From NCBI GenBank assembly GCA_963817375.1, contig CAWFOB010000001.1:186001-250000 (forward strand): 64,000 nucleotides of DNA, read 5' to 3'. The stretch is from JACVRM01 sp963817375 (lineage in GTDB: Bacteria > Actinomycetota > Thermoleophilia > Gaiellales > Gaiellaceae). The translations under genes were made by a program, and so were the position numbers. Each line of letters starts with the position of its first letter. The first letter of the stretch is position 1. The notes beneath the pieces are model-generated. The model was not told the origin of the DNA and did not search any database. It saw only the letters and a list, made by a program, of their open reading frames with translations. This document shows, one piece after another, positions 37,713 through 46,063 of this stretch.

Positions 37713-40565
37713 CTACCTGATCTTGTAGGTCGTCGTCGCCGGCACGTAGCCGGTCTTGATCGCGCGGAAGAGAATCGAGACGCCCTTCTTCGCGCGGATG
37801 CGGAAGGTCACCGACCCGGCCCTGCTCGTGCGCTTCGCCGGGAGCTTGAGGCCCTTTCCGGTCACCCGGATGGCCGCGCCGCCGACGGGCTTGTTCGTGA
37901 AGTCGGCGACCTTCACCGTCACCTTCGACCACCGCCCCGCGATCGGGAAGCCGGAGAGCGTGACCCGCATCTTCGACGCGAACCCGATCTTCTGGGCCGG
38001 CGAGAAGTCGCCCTGGTTCCGGTCGGCGTCGACGGCGGCGACGCGCCAGTAGAGCGTGCCGCCGTTCAGGTACTGCGTCGCAGTCATCGTCGGCGCGTAG
38101 GCCGTGTTGTCCGTGCGGATGTCCTCGACGACCTGCCCGAAGTCCTCCGTCTGCGACACCTGGACGCGATACTCCTTCGTGCCTGCCTTCGGCTCCCACG
38201 AGAGCAGGAGGTGATCCTTCGCCAGCTCGGAGTGCGCGCCGCCGGGCTCGCCGATCGTGCGCGTGAACGCCATGTCACCCGAGAACGGCCCCGGAACGGT
38301 GCCGGCCGCGCCCTTCGCGAACTCGGCGCGGACCTTCCAGTGGAAGAGCCCGGTGCCGGTCATCGTCGTCGCAGTCAGCGCCGGCATCTCGAGACCGGTG
38401 ATGTCCTTGTGCGTCCCGTCAGGGAGGTCGACCGACACGTCGTACGAGACCGCTCCCGTCACCGGCGCCCACGTCCACGTCGGGATCTGGTCGCCGCTCG
38501 TCGGGTTGAGCGGGCTCGGCACGGGTGCGGGCAGCGAGCGGCGGAACGTGCCCGTCGAGGACCAGGAGAGGCCGACGTTGTTCTCGTCGTTCGCGCGCAC
38601 TCGCCAGTAGAGCGTCGTGTCGGCCGGGTAGGTGGTGGTCGGCGTGTAGCTCGTGGAATCCGTCACCGTGTCCTCCAGCGTCGTCCCGAAGCTCGGGTCC
38701 TGCGAGACCTGCATGCGGAAGTCCCGCGCGCCTTCGGCGCGCGTCCACTGGAACGTCGGCTGGCCCGTCACCGTCGCGGCCGCGGCCGGCGCCGTGAGCG
38801 CCGGCGCGGTCGACAGCTTCAGGAAGCTCTGCGGGCTGGCGCCGGTCGGCAGGATCCCGACGCCGGTCCCGTCGGCGGTGGTCGAGGGGAGCACCGCCCA
38901 GTAGTAGTACGTCGCCTCGTCCGGGTACGTGGTCGCCGACTGGCCGCGCGGCGCGTACGCCGTCACCTTCGTGAAGGCGTAGTCGACGATGTTCGTGAAG
39001 CTCGCGTCGGCGGCCACCAGGACGAAGTAGCTGGCGGCGCCGGGAATCGGCTTCCACGTGAAGAGCGGCAGCCGGGTGCTCACGAGGCCGGTCTTCCCGA
39101 GCAGATAGTCGCTGTCCGCCGGGCTGCACGGCGGCGAGCCGCAGGTCGGCAGCGTCGGCGCGGCGTACGTGAATGCCTTGGTGCCGCCGGCCAGCTCGGT
39201 GAAGTCGCCGTAGACGTCGCTGTTCGTCGAGTCTCGGTCGGAGCGCGCACGGACGCGCGCGCAGTAGCCCTGGCCGTCGACCGGCTGCACCATGTCGTTC
39301 GCAACGGCGTGCTTGTCGCCGTACGGGTTGCCGCTCGGGAACCCACCGAGCGGCGTCCACGACGTCGCGGCCGTCGTGACGCTCCACTTCTGGATCAGCG
39401 ACGCGCTCCACTGACAGGCGCCGGTGTTGAACGGCACCACGTCGACGAGGTAGCTCGACGCGCCGGGGACGGGATCCCAGCTGATGATCGGGACGCTCGT
39501 CGAGTAGCCCGGGCCGGCAGCCTGCGTCACGCCGCTGGTATCGACCATGCGCAGGTTCTTGACCGCCGGCGCCGTGACCGGCGGGACGTTGTCGAACGTC
39601 TTCATGAACGGCGCCCCGGTGTTCCAGACGCCCGCGTTGCCGTCCGGGTCGATCGCGCGCACGCGCCAGTAGTAGGTGTTGTTCGGGAGCACGCTGGTCG
39701 GCGAGAGCGCCGTCGCGATGGTCGTGCCGGAACAGCAGACCTTCGAGCCGGCGGCGAAGTCGCCGGTCGAGTTGACCTCGACCTCGTAGCGCGCAGCGCC
39801 GGACACCGGCGTCCACGAGAACTGCGGGTCGTAGATCTCCGCCGACGGGTCGACGTCGGTCACGGTCGCCGTTGTCGCGGAGGGCCAGCCCCACGAGAAC
39901 GTCGCGACCGTGGACGGCACGCCCTTGTTGCCGCGCGCGTCGACCGGCGTGATCGCCCAGTAGTAGGTCCCCGGCGCGAAGACGGAGGCGCTCGTCAGGG
40001 CGGTCGCGTCCGTGCTCACCGGTGCGCTCGAGCCGCTGTCGTGGAGGACGAGCGAGCCGAGCGCCGGGTCGGTCGCGATCGAGACCAGGTACGACGACGC
40101 GTACGACACCGTGCCCCAGGTCAGGCGCAGGGGGTCGGCGGGAAACGAGAGGCCCGCACCGGCCGTCGGCGTCTGGAGCACCGCGGCGCCCGTCCAGGCG
40201 TGCTTCCACTGCTGCGGCGTCGTCCACGGCGAGACGGCGCCCGCCTGCGTGATCGCACGGACACGCCAGTAGTAGGTGCCGTTCGGGATCGTCTGCTTCA
40301 GCGTCGCCCGGGCGTTCCGGGTGATGAAGTGGTCCTCGTTCGAGCCGATGACCGGCGAGTTGAAGCCGCTGTCGGCGGCGACCTGGAACTCGTAGTGGTC
40401 GGCTTTGGCGACCGGCGCCCAGCCGAACACCGGGATCGTCTGCGACGCGGCGCCCGGCGCCGGCATCAACGGCTTCGGCGTCGCCAGCTTCGCGGCGTGG
40501 GCCGACGTGGCCATCACGAGCGCGACGGCGGCGAAGAAGAGGGCGAGCGGCGTACGAATCTGCAT
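37713..40565 (-). CDS. Large secreted protein with repeated Fn3/Ig-like domains
   Basis: A 950-residue exported protein. Signal peptide: MQIRTPLALFFAAVALVMATSAHA, cleavage after AHA. The body repeats a beta-sandwich unit of about 90-100 residues with signature pieces such as PVFGWAPVAKADHYEFQV, NGTYYWRVRAI, FSWTPVSGAARYEVEV, NNTYYWRVRA, FTWKPIPGAASYFVLV and LLSWEPKAGTKEYRVQVS; at least seven are visible. The last 90 residues are another Ig-like domain (LSGFPIAGRWSKVTVKVAD) ending in KIR. No anchor is seen, so it may be released or bound to the wall. It is downstream of an anti-sigma and sigma pair on the same strand, with an 80-bp gap, and could be their target. The sequence is highly Ala/Thr/Pro-rich. 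Confidence 0.8.
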   Translation of the reverse strand: MQIRTPLALFFAAVALVMATSAHAAKLATPKPLMPAPGAASQTIPVFGWAPVAKADHYEFQVAADSGFNSPVIGSNEDHFITRNARATLKQTIPNGTYYWRVRAITQAGAVSPWTTPQQWKHAWTGAAVLQTPTAGAGLSFPADPLRLTWGTVSYASSYLVSIATDPALGSLVLHDSGSSAPVSTDATALTSASVFAPGTYYWAITPVDARGNKGVPSTVATFSWGWPSATTATVTDVDPSAEIYDPQFSWTPVSGAARYEVEVNSTGDFAAGSKVCCSGTTIATALSPTSVLPNNTYYWRVRAIDPDGNAGVWNTGAPFMKTFDNVPPVTAPAVKNLRMVDTSGVTQAAGPGYSTSVPIISWDPVPGASSYLVDVVPFNTGACQWSASLIQKWSVTTAATSWTPLGGFPSGNPYGDKHAVANDMVQPVDGQGYCARVRARSDRDSTNSDVYGDFTELAGGTKAFTYAAPTLPTCGSPPCSPADSDYLLGKTGLVSTRLPLFTWKPIPGAASYFVLVAADASFTNIVDYAFTKVTAYAPRGQSATTYPDEATYYYWAVLPSTTADGTGVGILPTGASPQSFLKLSTAPALTAPAAAATVTGQPTFQWTRAEGARDFRMQVSQDPSFGTTLEDTVTDSTSYTPTTTYPADTTLYWRVRANDENNVGLSWSSTGTFRRSLPAPVPSPLNPTSGDQIPTWTWAPVTGAVSYDVSVDLPDGTHKDITGLEMPALTATTMTGTGLFHWKVRAEFAKGAAGTVPGPFSGDMAFTRTIGEPGGAHSELAKDHLLLSWEPKAGTKEYRVQVSQTEDFGQVVEDIRTDNTAYAPTMTATQYLNGGTLYWRVAAVDADRNQGDFSPAQKIGFASKMRVTLSGFPIAGRWSKVTVKVADFTNKPVGGAAIRVTGKGLKLPAKRTSRAGSVTFRIRAKKGVSILFRAIKTGYVPATTTYKIR

Positions 40566-40644
40566 GGCTGAAAGCAGGTGACGGACGGCCGCTCGTCCGT
40601 GCTGCTGATCAGGTGATCGAACGCCGCGCCCGGCGCGGCCATCC

Positions 40645-40917
40645 CTAGTCCGAGGGGGTTCGCCAGCCGCGGAACGCTTCGAGGAGCGCGTCCCGCAGCC
40701 CCGGCTCGAGCTCCAGGTCGCGCTCGTCGAGGCGGCCGGTCAGCTCGATCATCAGGCGGAGCTGCTCCACGTAGCGGACGCACGGGCCGCACGCGGCGAG
40801 GTGCTCCTCGAACCGGCGGCGGTCACCCTCGGAGAGGGCGTCCTCGAAGTAGTCGGTGACGAGCTCCACGAGCTCGATGCACACCATCTCGTCGCCGGCT
40901 ATCGCGGTCACATTCAC
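40645..40917 (-). CDS. Zinc-finger anti-sigma factor-like protein
   Basis: A 90-residue cytoplasmic protein with the zf-HC2 (ZAS) pattern: an early Cys in MVCIELVELVTDYFEDALS and HLAACGPC (H-x3-C-x2-C) near residue 45-52. These motifs bind zinc and hold the partner sigma factor. No transmembrane segment follows, so it resembles soluble anti-sigma factors such as RsrA. It follows the sigma gene by 25 bp on the same strand. The GTG at 40917 is used; an ATG at 40887 would give the same domain. Confidence 0.82.
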   Translation of the reverse strand: MNVTAIAGDEMVCIELVELVTDYFEDALSEGDRRRFEEHLAACGPCVRYVEQLRLMIELTGRLDERDLELEPGLRDALLEAFRGWRTPSD

Positions 40918-40942
40918 ATGAGTCCAAGCTCGTACGAAAGCG

Positions 40943-41641
40943 TTACGCGGCTTCGGCGAGGTACTCGTCGAGGGCCGCACGGACCTTGCTCCGTGCGCGG
41001 TGCAGGAGGACGCGCTGGTTGCCCTCCGAAAGGTCGAGCGCGTCGCGCACCTCCTCGCTGCTCCAGCCCTCGACGTCGCGCAGCGAGATCACCGTCCGCT
41101 GCACCGGCGGGAGCATGTCGATGGCGTCCGAGATGACCTGGCGCGTCTCCGCGCCGAGGAGCCGCTGCTCCGGGAGCTCTCCCCATGCTTGCGGCGCGGA
41201 GGCCCAGTGGCCCGGCCAGTGCGGGTGGTCGGAGGGCAGGAAGCGATCGGCGTCGACCGACGGTTCGCCGTCGCCGAGCTCGGCCTGGGCGAGCGACGAG
41301 AACGGGATGCTGCGCGCCTCGCGCACGGCCCGCGTCTTCGCGCGGTTCGTGAGGATGCGGAAGATCCAGGTCTTCAGCGACGACCGGCCCTCGAACCGGT
41401 CGATCCCGGCGAGGACGCCGAGCCACGTCTCCTGGACGACCTCCTCGGCCACGGCGCGCGTGGCGACGAAGAGCAGGGCGACGCGCAGAAGCGAGGCGCT
41501 GTAGCGCTCGACCAGCTCCATGAAGGCGTCCTCGTCGTGTGCGCGCAGGCGCGCGATCAGGCGCTGCTCCTCGGCGTCCACCGGACGCTGCGGCACGACT
41601 TCCACCCGGCCTCCCTCGGCGACGGCCGGACCGTATCGCAC
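40943..41641 (-). CDS. ECF RNA polymerase sigma factor
   Basis: A 232-residue group 4 sigma factor. Region 2 spans EDAFMELVERYSASLLRVAL to EVVQETWLGVLAGIDRFEGRSSLKTWIFRIL, and region 4 spans MLPPVQRTVISLRDVEGWSSEEVRDALDLS to the HRARSKVR helix-turn-helix. A loop of about 55 residues, rich in Pro and Trp (HPHWPGHWASAPQAW), separates them and is longer than usual. Several GTG starts are possible (41641, 41605, 41596); region 2 starts soon after. Followed by the zinc-finger anti-sigma gene, its likely partner. Confidence 0.9.
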   Translation of the reverse strand: MRYGPAVAEGGRVEVVPQRPVDAEEQRLIARLRAHDEDAFMELVERYSASLLRVALLFVATRAVAEEVVQETWLGVLAGIDRFEGRSSLKTWIFRILTNRAKTRAVREARSIPFSSLAQAELGDGEPSVDADRFLPSDHPHWPGHWASAPQAWGELPEQRLLGAETRQVISDAIDMLPPVQRTVISLRDVEGWSSEEVRDALDLSEGNQRVLLHRARSKVRAALDEYLAEAA

Positions 41642-41650
41642 GCGGCAGGG

Positions 41651-41749
41651 TCAGCCCAGCGCTCGGTCCAGGTTCACCGCGGCGCTGATCAGCGAGAGGT
41701 GCGTGAACGCCTGCGGGAAGTTGCCGAGCAGCTCGCCGGTGGCGGTCAT
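41651..41749 (-). pseudogene. Remnant of a GH15 glycoside hydrolase (last 32 residues)
   Basis: A 32-codon frame from ATG 41749 reads TATGELLGNFPQAFTHLSL and ISAAVNLDRALG. This is the conserved C-terminal end of GH15 glucoamylase/trehalase-type proteins (GNFPQAxTHL). The rest of such a gene (about 600 residues) is absent; the upstream DNA is a complete cyclase gene whose stop overlaps the ATG. It is therefore a truncated relic. It could be translated by coupling (ATGA). Confidence 0.75.
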
Positions 41750-42306
41750 TCCGGCACAACGCTCGCAGGCCGGCGCAGCAGCACGCGCGCGGGTGCGCCG
41801 TCGGCGCCGGCGAGCTTCAGCGGCAGGCAGAGGAGCTCCCACTCGCCGGGCTGGACGGCGCGCAGGTCGAGGCCTTCGAGGACGACGACGCCGGCCCCGA
41901 GCAGCGTCCGGTGCACGTCCTCGCCGCCGATGGTTGGCCCGTCGATGCCGACGAGGAGCACGCCCTGGGCGACGAGCGTCTCCGCGTCGGGGCGCGTGAG
42001 CGTCACGCCGGAGCCGGCCGTGCGCAGCAGGACGCGCGCTGCGTCGGGCAGGGCGCCCGGGAAGCCGACAACCTCGGCGGGGCCGACGAGCGCGTCGAGC
42101 GGGAGCGCGTCGACTCCCGGCGCTCCGTCGATCACGTGTGCCGGCGCGTCCACGTGCGTGCCGGTGTGGACGCCGAAGTCCAGGCGCGTGACGTTGTAGG
42201 CGTCGCCGCGCGCGATCGCGGCGGCGAGCTCCGTCCGGACGGCCGGGTCGCCAGGGTAGACCGGCATCCCCGGGCGGATCGGAACGGTGACGTCGATGAC
42301 CTCCAC
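41746..42306 (-). CDS. Cyclase-family (kynurenine formamidase-like) metal hydrolase
   Basis: A 186-residue member of the cyclase/arylformamidase fold. Metal-binding residues are in the signature HTGTHVDAPAH (residues about 49-59) and the Glu in VLEGLDLRAV near 148; MPVYPGDP begins the protein. It hydrolyses a formamide or a related amide in known relatives. The GTG at 42306 follows an AGAGGAGGAG ribosome site and leaves a 48-bp gap to the divergent oxidoreductase. Confidence 0.87.
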   Translation of the reverse strand: MEVIDVTVPIRPGMPVYPGDPAVRTELAAAIARGDAYNVTRLDFGVHTGTHVDAPAHVIDGAPGVDALPLDALVGPAEVVGFPGALPDAARVLLRTAGSGVTLTRPDAETLVAQGVLLVGIDGPTIGGEDVHRTLLGAGVVVLEGLDLRAVQPGEWELLCLPLKLAGADGAPARVLLRRPASVVPE

Positions 42307-42354
42307 GTGCTCCTCCTCTGTAACGCCGAGCCCCCGCCCCGTACTGTGACGCCA

Positions 42355-43755
42355 ATGCCGGAGCGCTTCGACGTCGTCATCCTGGGCGCAGGCCCGGCCG
42401 GAGAGGTCGCCGTCAACGTGCTCGGAAAGGCGGAGAAGCGCGTTGCGCTCGTCGAGCCGGAGCTGATCGGCGGCGAGTGCACGAACTGGGGCTGCATCCC
42501 CTCGAAGACGCTGCTGCGCCCGCCCGACCTCAAGGGCGAGAGCCGGCGCGCGCAGGCGACCGGCGAGCCGGCGCTCGACTGGCCCGCGCTCGCGAAGTAC
42601 CGCAACTGGATGGTCTCGGACCACGACGACACGAAGAAGGTCGCCAACTACGAGAAGCGCGGCGTTCGCGTCTTCAAGGACGCCGGCCGCCTGGCCGGCC
42701 CCGGGCGCGTCGAGGTGGGCGGGCAGACGCTCGAGACGGACGCGGTCATCGTCGCCACGGGCGGCGAGCCGATCATCCCGCCGCTCCCCGGCCTCGTCGA
42801 GGCCGGCTACTGGACGAACCGGGAGGCGACGGCGCTCGAGGAGATCCCGCGCAGCGCCGTCTTCATCGGCGGCGGCGTCGTCGCCGTCGAGCTTTCCCAG
42901 TTCCTCGCCCGCTTCGGCTGCAAGGTGACGATCGTCGGGCCGTCGCTGGCTGCGCGCGAGGACCCGCGCGTCGGCGAGATCCTCGCCGACGTGCTGCGCG
43001 AGGATGGCGTCGAGCTCCGCCTCGGCCCGCGGGCGCAGTCGGTGCGCCTCGAGGGCGGCGAGCGGGTGGTCACGCTCGACGACGGCTCCGAGGCGCGCGG
43101 CGACGTCGTCGTCGTGGCGACCGGGCGCCGCCCGCGCACGCACGACCTCGGCCTCGAGACGGTCGGCCTCGAGCCGGGCCGGCGCGGCCTCGAGGTCGAT
43201 GACCACTGCAAGACCGCAGCCGACGGCGTCTGGGCGGCCGGTGACGTCACCGGGGTCGCGATGTTCACGCACGTCGGCAAGTACCAGGCGCGCATCGCGT
43301 GCGCCGACATCCTCGGCCAGCCGCGGGTCGCCGACTACCGCGCGGTGCCGCGCGTGCTCTTCACGGATCCGGAGGTGGCGTCGGTCGGGCTGAGCGAGCA
43401 CGACGCGCGCGACGCCGGCATCGACGTGCTCGTCGCCGACATCGACCTGCCGACGACGATCTCGCGCCCGTACACGTTCGAGGAGGAGCCACGCGGGATC
43501 TTCGGCGTGATCGCCGACGCCGAGCGCCAGACCCTCGTCGGCGCGTGGGCGGTCGCACCGCTCGCGGGCGAGTGGATCCACCAGGCGGTGCTCGCGATCC
43601 GGGCCGAGATCCCGCTCGCGACGCTCCGCGACACGATCGCGCAGTTCCCCACCTTCTCGGAGGGGTTCGGCGCCGCGCTCCGCAAGCTGCCGGACGAGGC
43701 GATCGACCTCGCCTGCGACCACACCGCGCACCCCGGCGTCGCGCTCGCGGGCTAG
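42355..43755 (+). CDS. Pyridine nucleotide-disulfide oxidoreductase family protein
   Basis: Flavoprotein of the dihydrolipoamide dehydrogenase/mercuric reductase family, 466 residues. FAD motif VVILGAGPAGEVAV at 7-20, redox-active pair in CTNWGCIPSK near 42-51, NAD(P) motif AVFIGGGVVAVELSQFL, second FAD motif DGVWAAGDVTG, and dimer domain VLFTDPEVASVGLS. The catalytic His-Glu of lipoamide dehydrogenases (HPTxSE) is replaced by FPTFSE, so it is not a standard Lpd despite the active cysteines. The ATG at 42355 is 12 residues before the FAD motif. Physiological disulfide or other substrate unknown. Confidence 0.9.
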   Translation: MPERFDVVILGAGPAGEVAVNVLGKAEKRVALVEPELIGGECTNWGCIPSKTLLRPPDLKGESRRAQATGEPALDWPALAKYRNWMVSDHDDTKKVANYEKRGVRVFKDAGRLAGPGRVEVGGQTLETDAVIVATGGEPIIPPLPGLVEAGYWTNREATALEEIPRSAVFIGGGVVAVELSQFLARFGCKVTIVGPSLAAREDPRVGEILADVLREDGVELRLGPRAQSVRLEGGERVVTLDDGSEARGDVVVVATGRRPRTHDLGLETVGLEPGRRGLEVDDHCKTAADGVWAAGDVTGVAMFTHVGKYQARIACADILGQPRVADYRAVPRVLFTDPEVASVGLSEHDARDAGIDVLVADIDLPTTISRPYTFEEEPRGIFGVIADAERQTLVGAWAVAPLAGEWIHQAVLAIRAEIPLATLRDTIAQFPTFSEGFGAALRKLPDEAIDLACDHTAHPGVALAG

Positions 43756-43816
43756 CCGCACCCCGATCCGGCGCCGCCCCGATGCTGCGCCGCCCGGCAG
43801 CTGGTCCGCTGGGCGC

Positions 43817-44320
43817 ATGAGAGTCCTCGTCGTCTACGGGAGCCGGTACGGCACGACCCGCGAGGTGGCCGAGACGGTCGCAGACGAGCTGCGCCTCGAC
43901 GCCCGCGTCTTCGTCCAGCCGGCCGAGGACGTCGTCGACATCACGGCCTACGACGCCGTCGTGGTCGGCGCCGGCATCTACATCGGGCGGCTCCACCGCT
44001 CGGCGCGCGCGTTCCTGGAGCGCTTCAGGTACGACCTTCAGGATCGCCCATTCGCGGTGTTCGCGCTCGGCCCGGTGAAAGACCGCGAGGCCGACTGGGA
44101 GAGCGCGGCGTCGGCGCTCGACCGCGCGCTGTACAAGGCGCAGCTGGTCCCGGATGCGAAGGCCGTCTTCGGCGGCGCCGTCGAATCGGCCCGGCTGCAC
44201 TTCCCGCTCAATCACCTGCCCGCCGGCGACCTGCGCGACTGGGAGCGCATCCGCACGTGGGCGCGCGACCTGCCTGCCGCGCTCGCCCCCCACGAGGAGT
44301 TAGTGGCTGACAGCCACTAA
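43817..44320 (+). CDS. Flavodoxin-domain protein (HemG-like)
   Basis: A 167-residue FMN-binding flavodoxin-fold protein. The FMN phosphate loop is YGSRYGTTREVAE at residues 7-19; VVVGAGIYIGRLHRSA and the Trp/His-bearing C-terminus follow the HemG/menaquinone-dependent protoporphyrinogen oxidase pattern. Such proteins transfer electrons from quinone or NADPH; the role in heme synthesis is a guess. It follows the oxidoreductase by 61 bp on the same strand. Its stop codon TAA is the last triplet of a palindrome (44300-44320), and the last residues ELVADSH are encoded by it. Confidence 0.82.
   Translation: MRVLVVYGSRYGTTREVAETVADELRLDARVFVQPAEDVVDITAYDAVVVGAGIYIGRLHRSARAFLERFRYDLQDRPFAVFALGPVKDREADWESAASALDRALYKAQLVPDAKAVFGGAVESARLHFPLNHLPAGDLRDWERIRTWARDLPAALAPHEELVADSH
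44300..44320. repeat. 21-nt palindrome, copy 2
   Basis: Arms TTAGTGGCTG and CAGCCACTAA around a central A, identical to the arms at 18141-18161. Here it contains the flavodoxin stop codon and lies just before the convergent tRNA-Cys gene, so it may also act as a terminator. Confidence 0.85.
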
Positions 44321-44338
44321 CTCCGGCGTGAGCGAGAA

Positions 44339-44408
44339 GGCGCCAACCAGATTCGAACTGGTGTAAACGGCTTTGCAGGCCGCTGCCTAACCACTCGGCC
44401 ATGGCGCC
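44339..44408 (-). tRNA. tRNA-Cys (anticodon GCA)
   Basis: On the minus strand the acceptor stem GGCGCCA pairs with TGGCGCC, the anticodon loop is CTGCAAA with GCA, and the T loop is TTCGAAT. About 70 nt, without an encoded CCA. The convergent flavodoxin gene ends 18 nt away. Confidence 0.93.
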
Positions 44409-44474
44409 CCGTGCGTCTGATCGTAGCCGTGTGTTCGGGCGATCTCCTGCGCGTGGGACGCCCCCGGCGCGTGG

Positions 44475-45380
44475 TTACGCGGCTGCCGGGGACCTGAGGC
44501 GCCGCACCAGTGCGAACGCGGCCGCGACGCCGACGAGCAGGATCAGGAAGCCCCACGTCAGCCCGGGCCGCAGGAAGCTCGGCAGCATCGTGTCCGTCCA
44601 GCCGCGCTTCCAGAGCTGCTCGTCCCAGGCGTCGTTCGCGGCGTTGAGCGCGCCGTAGACGAGCAGCGCGCCGACGGCAAACGCGGCCAGCTCGTGCAGC
44701 ACGCGGCCGGACAGGTCTCGAAGGACTCTCGAGAGCGCGAGCCCCGAGAGAACGCACAGCGTCCCGTCCATCCCGTGATGCCGGCCGAGGTGGACGGCAT
44801 GCAGCGTCGGCTCCGCGCCGGCGCTCGGCCTGATCTGCGCGCCCAGGAAGAGGTGGCCGATCACGGGAACGTGCGAGACGTACACGCCCAGCTCGGCAAA
44901 CTCCCACGGGAGCGCCACGAAGACCATGACGACGGCCGCCCCGAGACGGAACCAGTCGAGCCGCTCCCACGGGTCAAGCGGGCCGATGCCGTCGCGGAGC
45001 GCCCACGCCCAGAGGCCGGCAGCCAACGCGACGCCCGCCGCCGGCACGACGTTGATCCACTTCGCGTCGAGGTCGGCCTGGTCGACGACGCCCGGCACGG
45101 CGATCACGGCGCACAGCACCAGCGAGGCGATCGCGACGGCGTGCACGGTGCGCGTCGCCGGAAGCCGCGCCAGCACGAATGGCAGCGTGCAGGCGGCAAT
45201 CAGCCCGACGGGGAAGTTCACGTAGACGAGCGCGCGGCCGAGACCGCCGGCGAGCCCGCCGGCGCTCACGTGGTACAGCTCGGCCGTCGGGATGCGCGCG
45301 TAGGTGACGGTGGTCGCGACGGCTACTGCCGCGAGCAGCGCCCAGACCGCCGTCACCTCGGTGAGGCCGGGCCGCCTCAC
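44475..45380 (-). CDS. Hypothetical multi-pass membrane protein
   Basis: A 301-residue integral membrane protein with eight or nine hydrophobic segments. Histidine-rich external-looking pieces (VIGHLFLGAQ, LHAVHLGRHHGMDG) lie between segments 6 and 7. I do not recognise the family; the histidines could bind a metal or heme. The GTG at 45380 is preferred because the longer frame runs into a GGGGACAGCCCC repeat. It ends 66 bp before tRNA-Cys. Confidence 0.65.
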   Translation of the reverse strand: MRRPGLTEVTAVWALLAAVAVATTVTYARIPTAELYHVSAGGLAGGLGRALVYVNFPVGLIAACTLPFVLARLPATRTVHAVAIASLVLCAVIAVPGVVDQADLDAKWINVVPAAGVALAAGLWAWALRDGIGPLDPWERLDWFRLGAAVVMVFVALPWEFAELGVYVSHVPVIGHLFLGAQIRPSAGAEPTLHAVHLGRHHGMDGTLCVLSGLALSRVLRDLSGRVLHELAAFAVGALLVYGALNAANDAWDEQLWKRGWTDTMLPSFLRPGLTWGFLILLVGVAAAFALVRRLRSPAAA

Positions 45381-45387
45381 GTGCAAA

Positions 45388-45421
45388 TCACTGGGGACAG
45401 CCCCCTTCGGGGACAGCCCCG
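45388..45421. repeat. GGGGACAGCCCC double unit, copy E
   Basis: AATCACTGGGGACAGCCCCC then TTC and GGGGACAGCCCC, the right half of the elements at 31 and 36 kb. It separates two membrane protein genes on the same strand. The second half is not present. Confidence 0.75.
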
Positions 45422-45430
45422 GACTGCCCC

Positions 45431-46063
45431 TCATCTGCGTGCGAGGCTGAGCACGAGTGCCAGGACGCCGCCGACGGCGGCCACCCCGACGAGCTGGAGG
45501 GCGAGCCCGCCGCCCGGCCGCAGCTCGGCCGCCGAGAGCAGCACCGCGCCGAGCACGATCGATCCCGCCACCAGGAGCGCGATCGTGCCGAGCCGGCGGG
45601 CGATCAGGTCACCACCCTCGAGCACGGACGTCCGCAGCTCCGCGGCGAGGAAGAGCAGCTCGGCCGCGAGCAGGAGGCCCGCCCCCCACACGTCCGCGCG
45701 GGTGTCGAGCCCTGAGCCCTCGAGGCCGGCCGCCACGGCGTATTCGACCACGAGCGCGCCGAGGCCGGCGCCGAGCGGCAGGACGGCACCGGTGAGGGCG
45801 CCGACCACGACGAGGATGACGGCCAGCCCGCCGATCCAGGCCAGCGACAGATGCGCGGAGGACACCGCCGGATACGCCGCCAGCGCGACGGCGACGGCCG
45901 TGCCGGCCGCGGCGACGCCTAGGCGCGCGCGTGCCTCGCGAACCTTCTGAACGACTCCGCCTCTCCGAGCGCCGCCGCGAGCGGGACGCCCTCCTTCCAC
46001 TCCACCACCGAGACACCCGCGCGGTGGAAGTGCGCGCGCAGGGTCTCGCGGGTCATCTGCCAC
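45431..46063 (-). CDS. Hypothetical membrane protein downstream of DUF58
   Basis: A protein of up to 210 residues. The part after about residue 45 has five hydrophobic segments (LAWIGGLAVILVVVGALTGAVLP, GALVVEYAVAAGL, LLLAAELLFLAAEL, LLVAGSIVLGAVLL, LVGVAAVGGVLALVLSL). The first start codon in frame is 46063, which makes a 145-nt overlap with DUF58; a real start in the REARARLGVAAAG region would be shorter but has no ATG, GTG or TTG. Family not recognised. Position suggests it belongs to the MoxR-DUF58 operon. Confidence 0.6.
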   Translation of the reverse strand: MADDPRDPARALPPRGCLGGGVEGGRPARGGARRGGVVQKVREARARLGVAAAGTAVAVALAAYPAVSSAHLSLAWIGGLAVILVVVGALTGAVLPLGAGLGALVVEYAVAAGLEGSGLDTRADVWGAGLLLAAELLFLAAELRTSVLEGGDLIARRLGTIALLVAGSIVLGAVLLSAAELRPGGGLALQLVGVAAVGGVLALVLSLARR

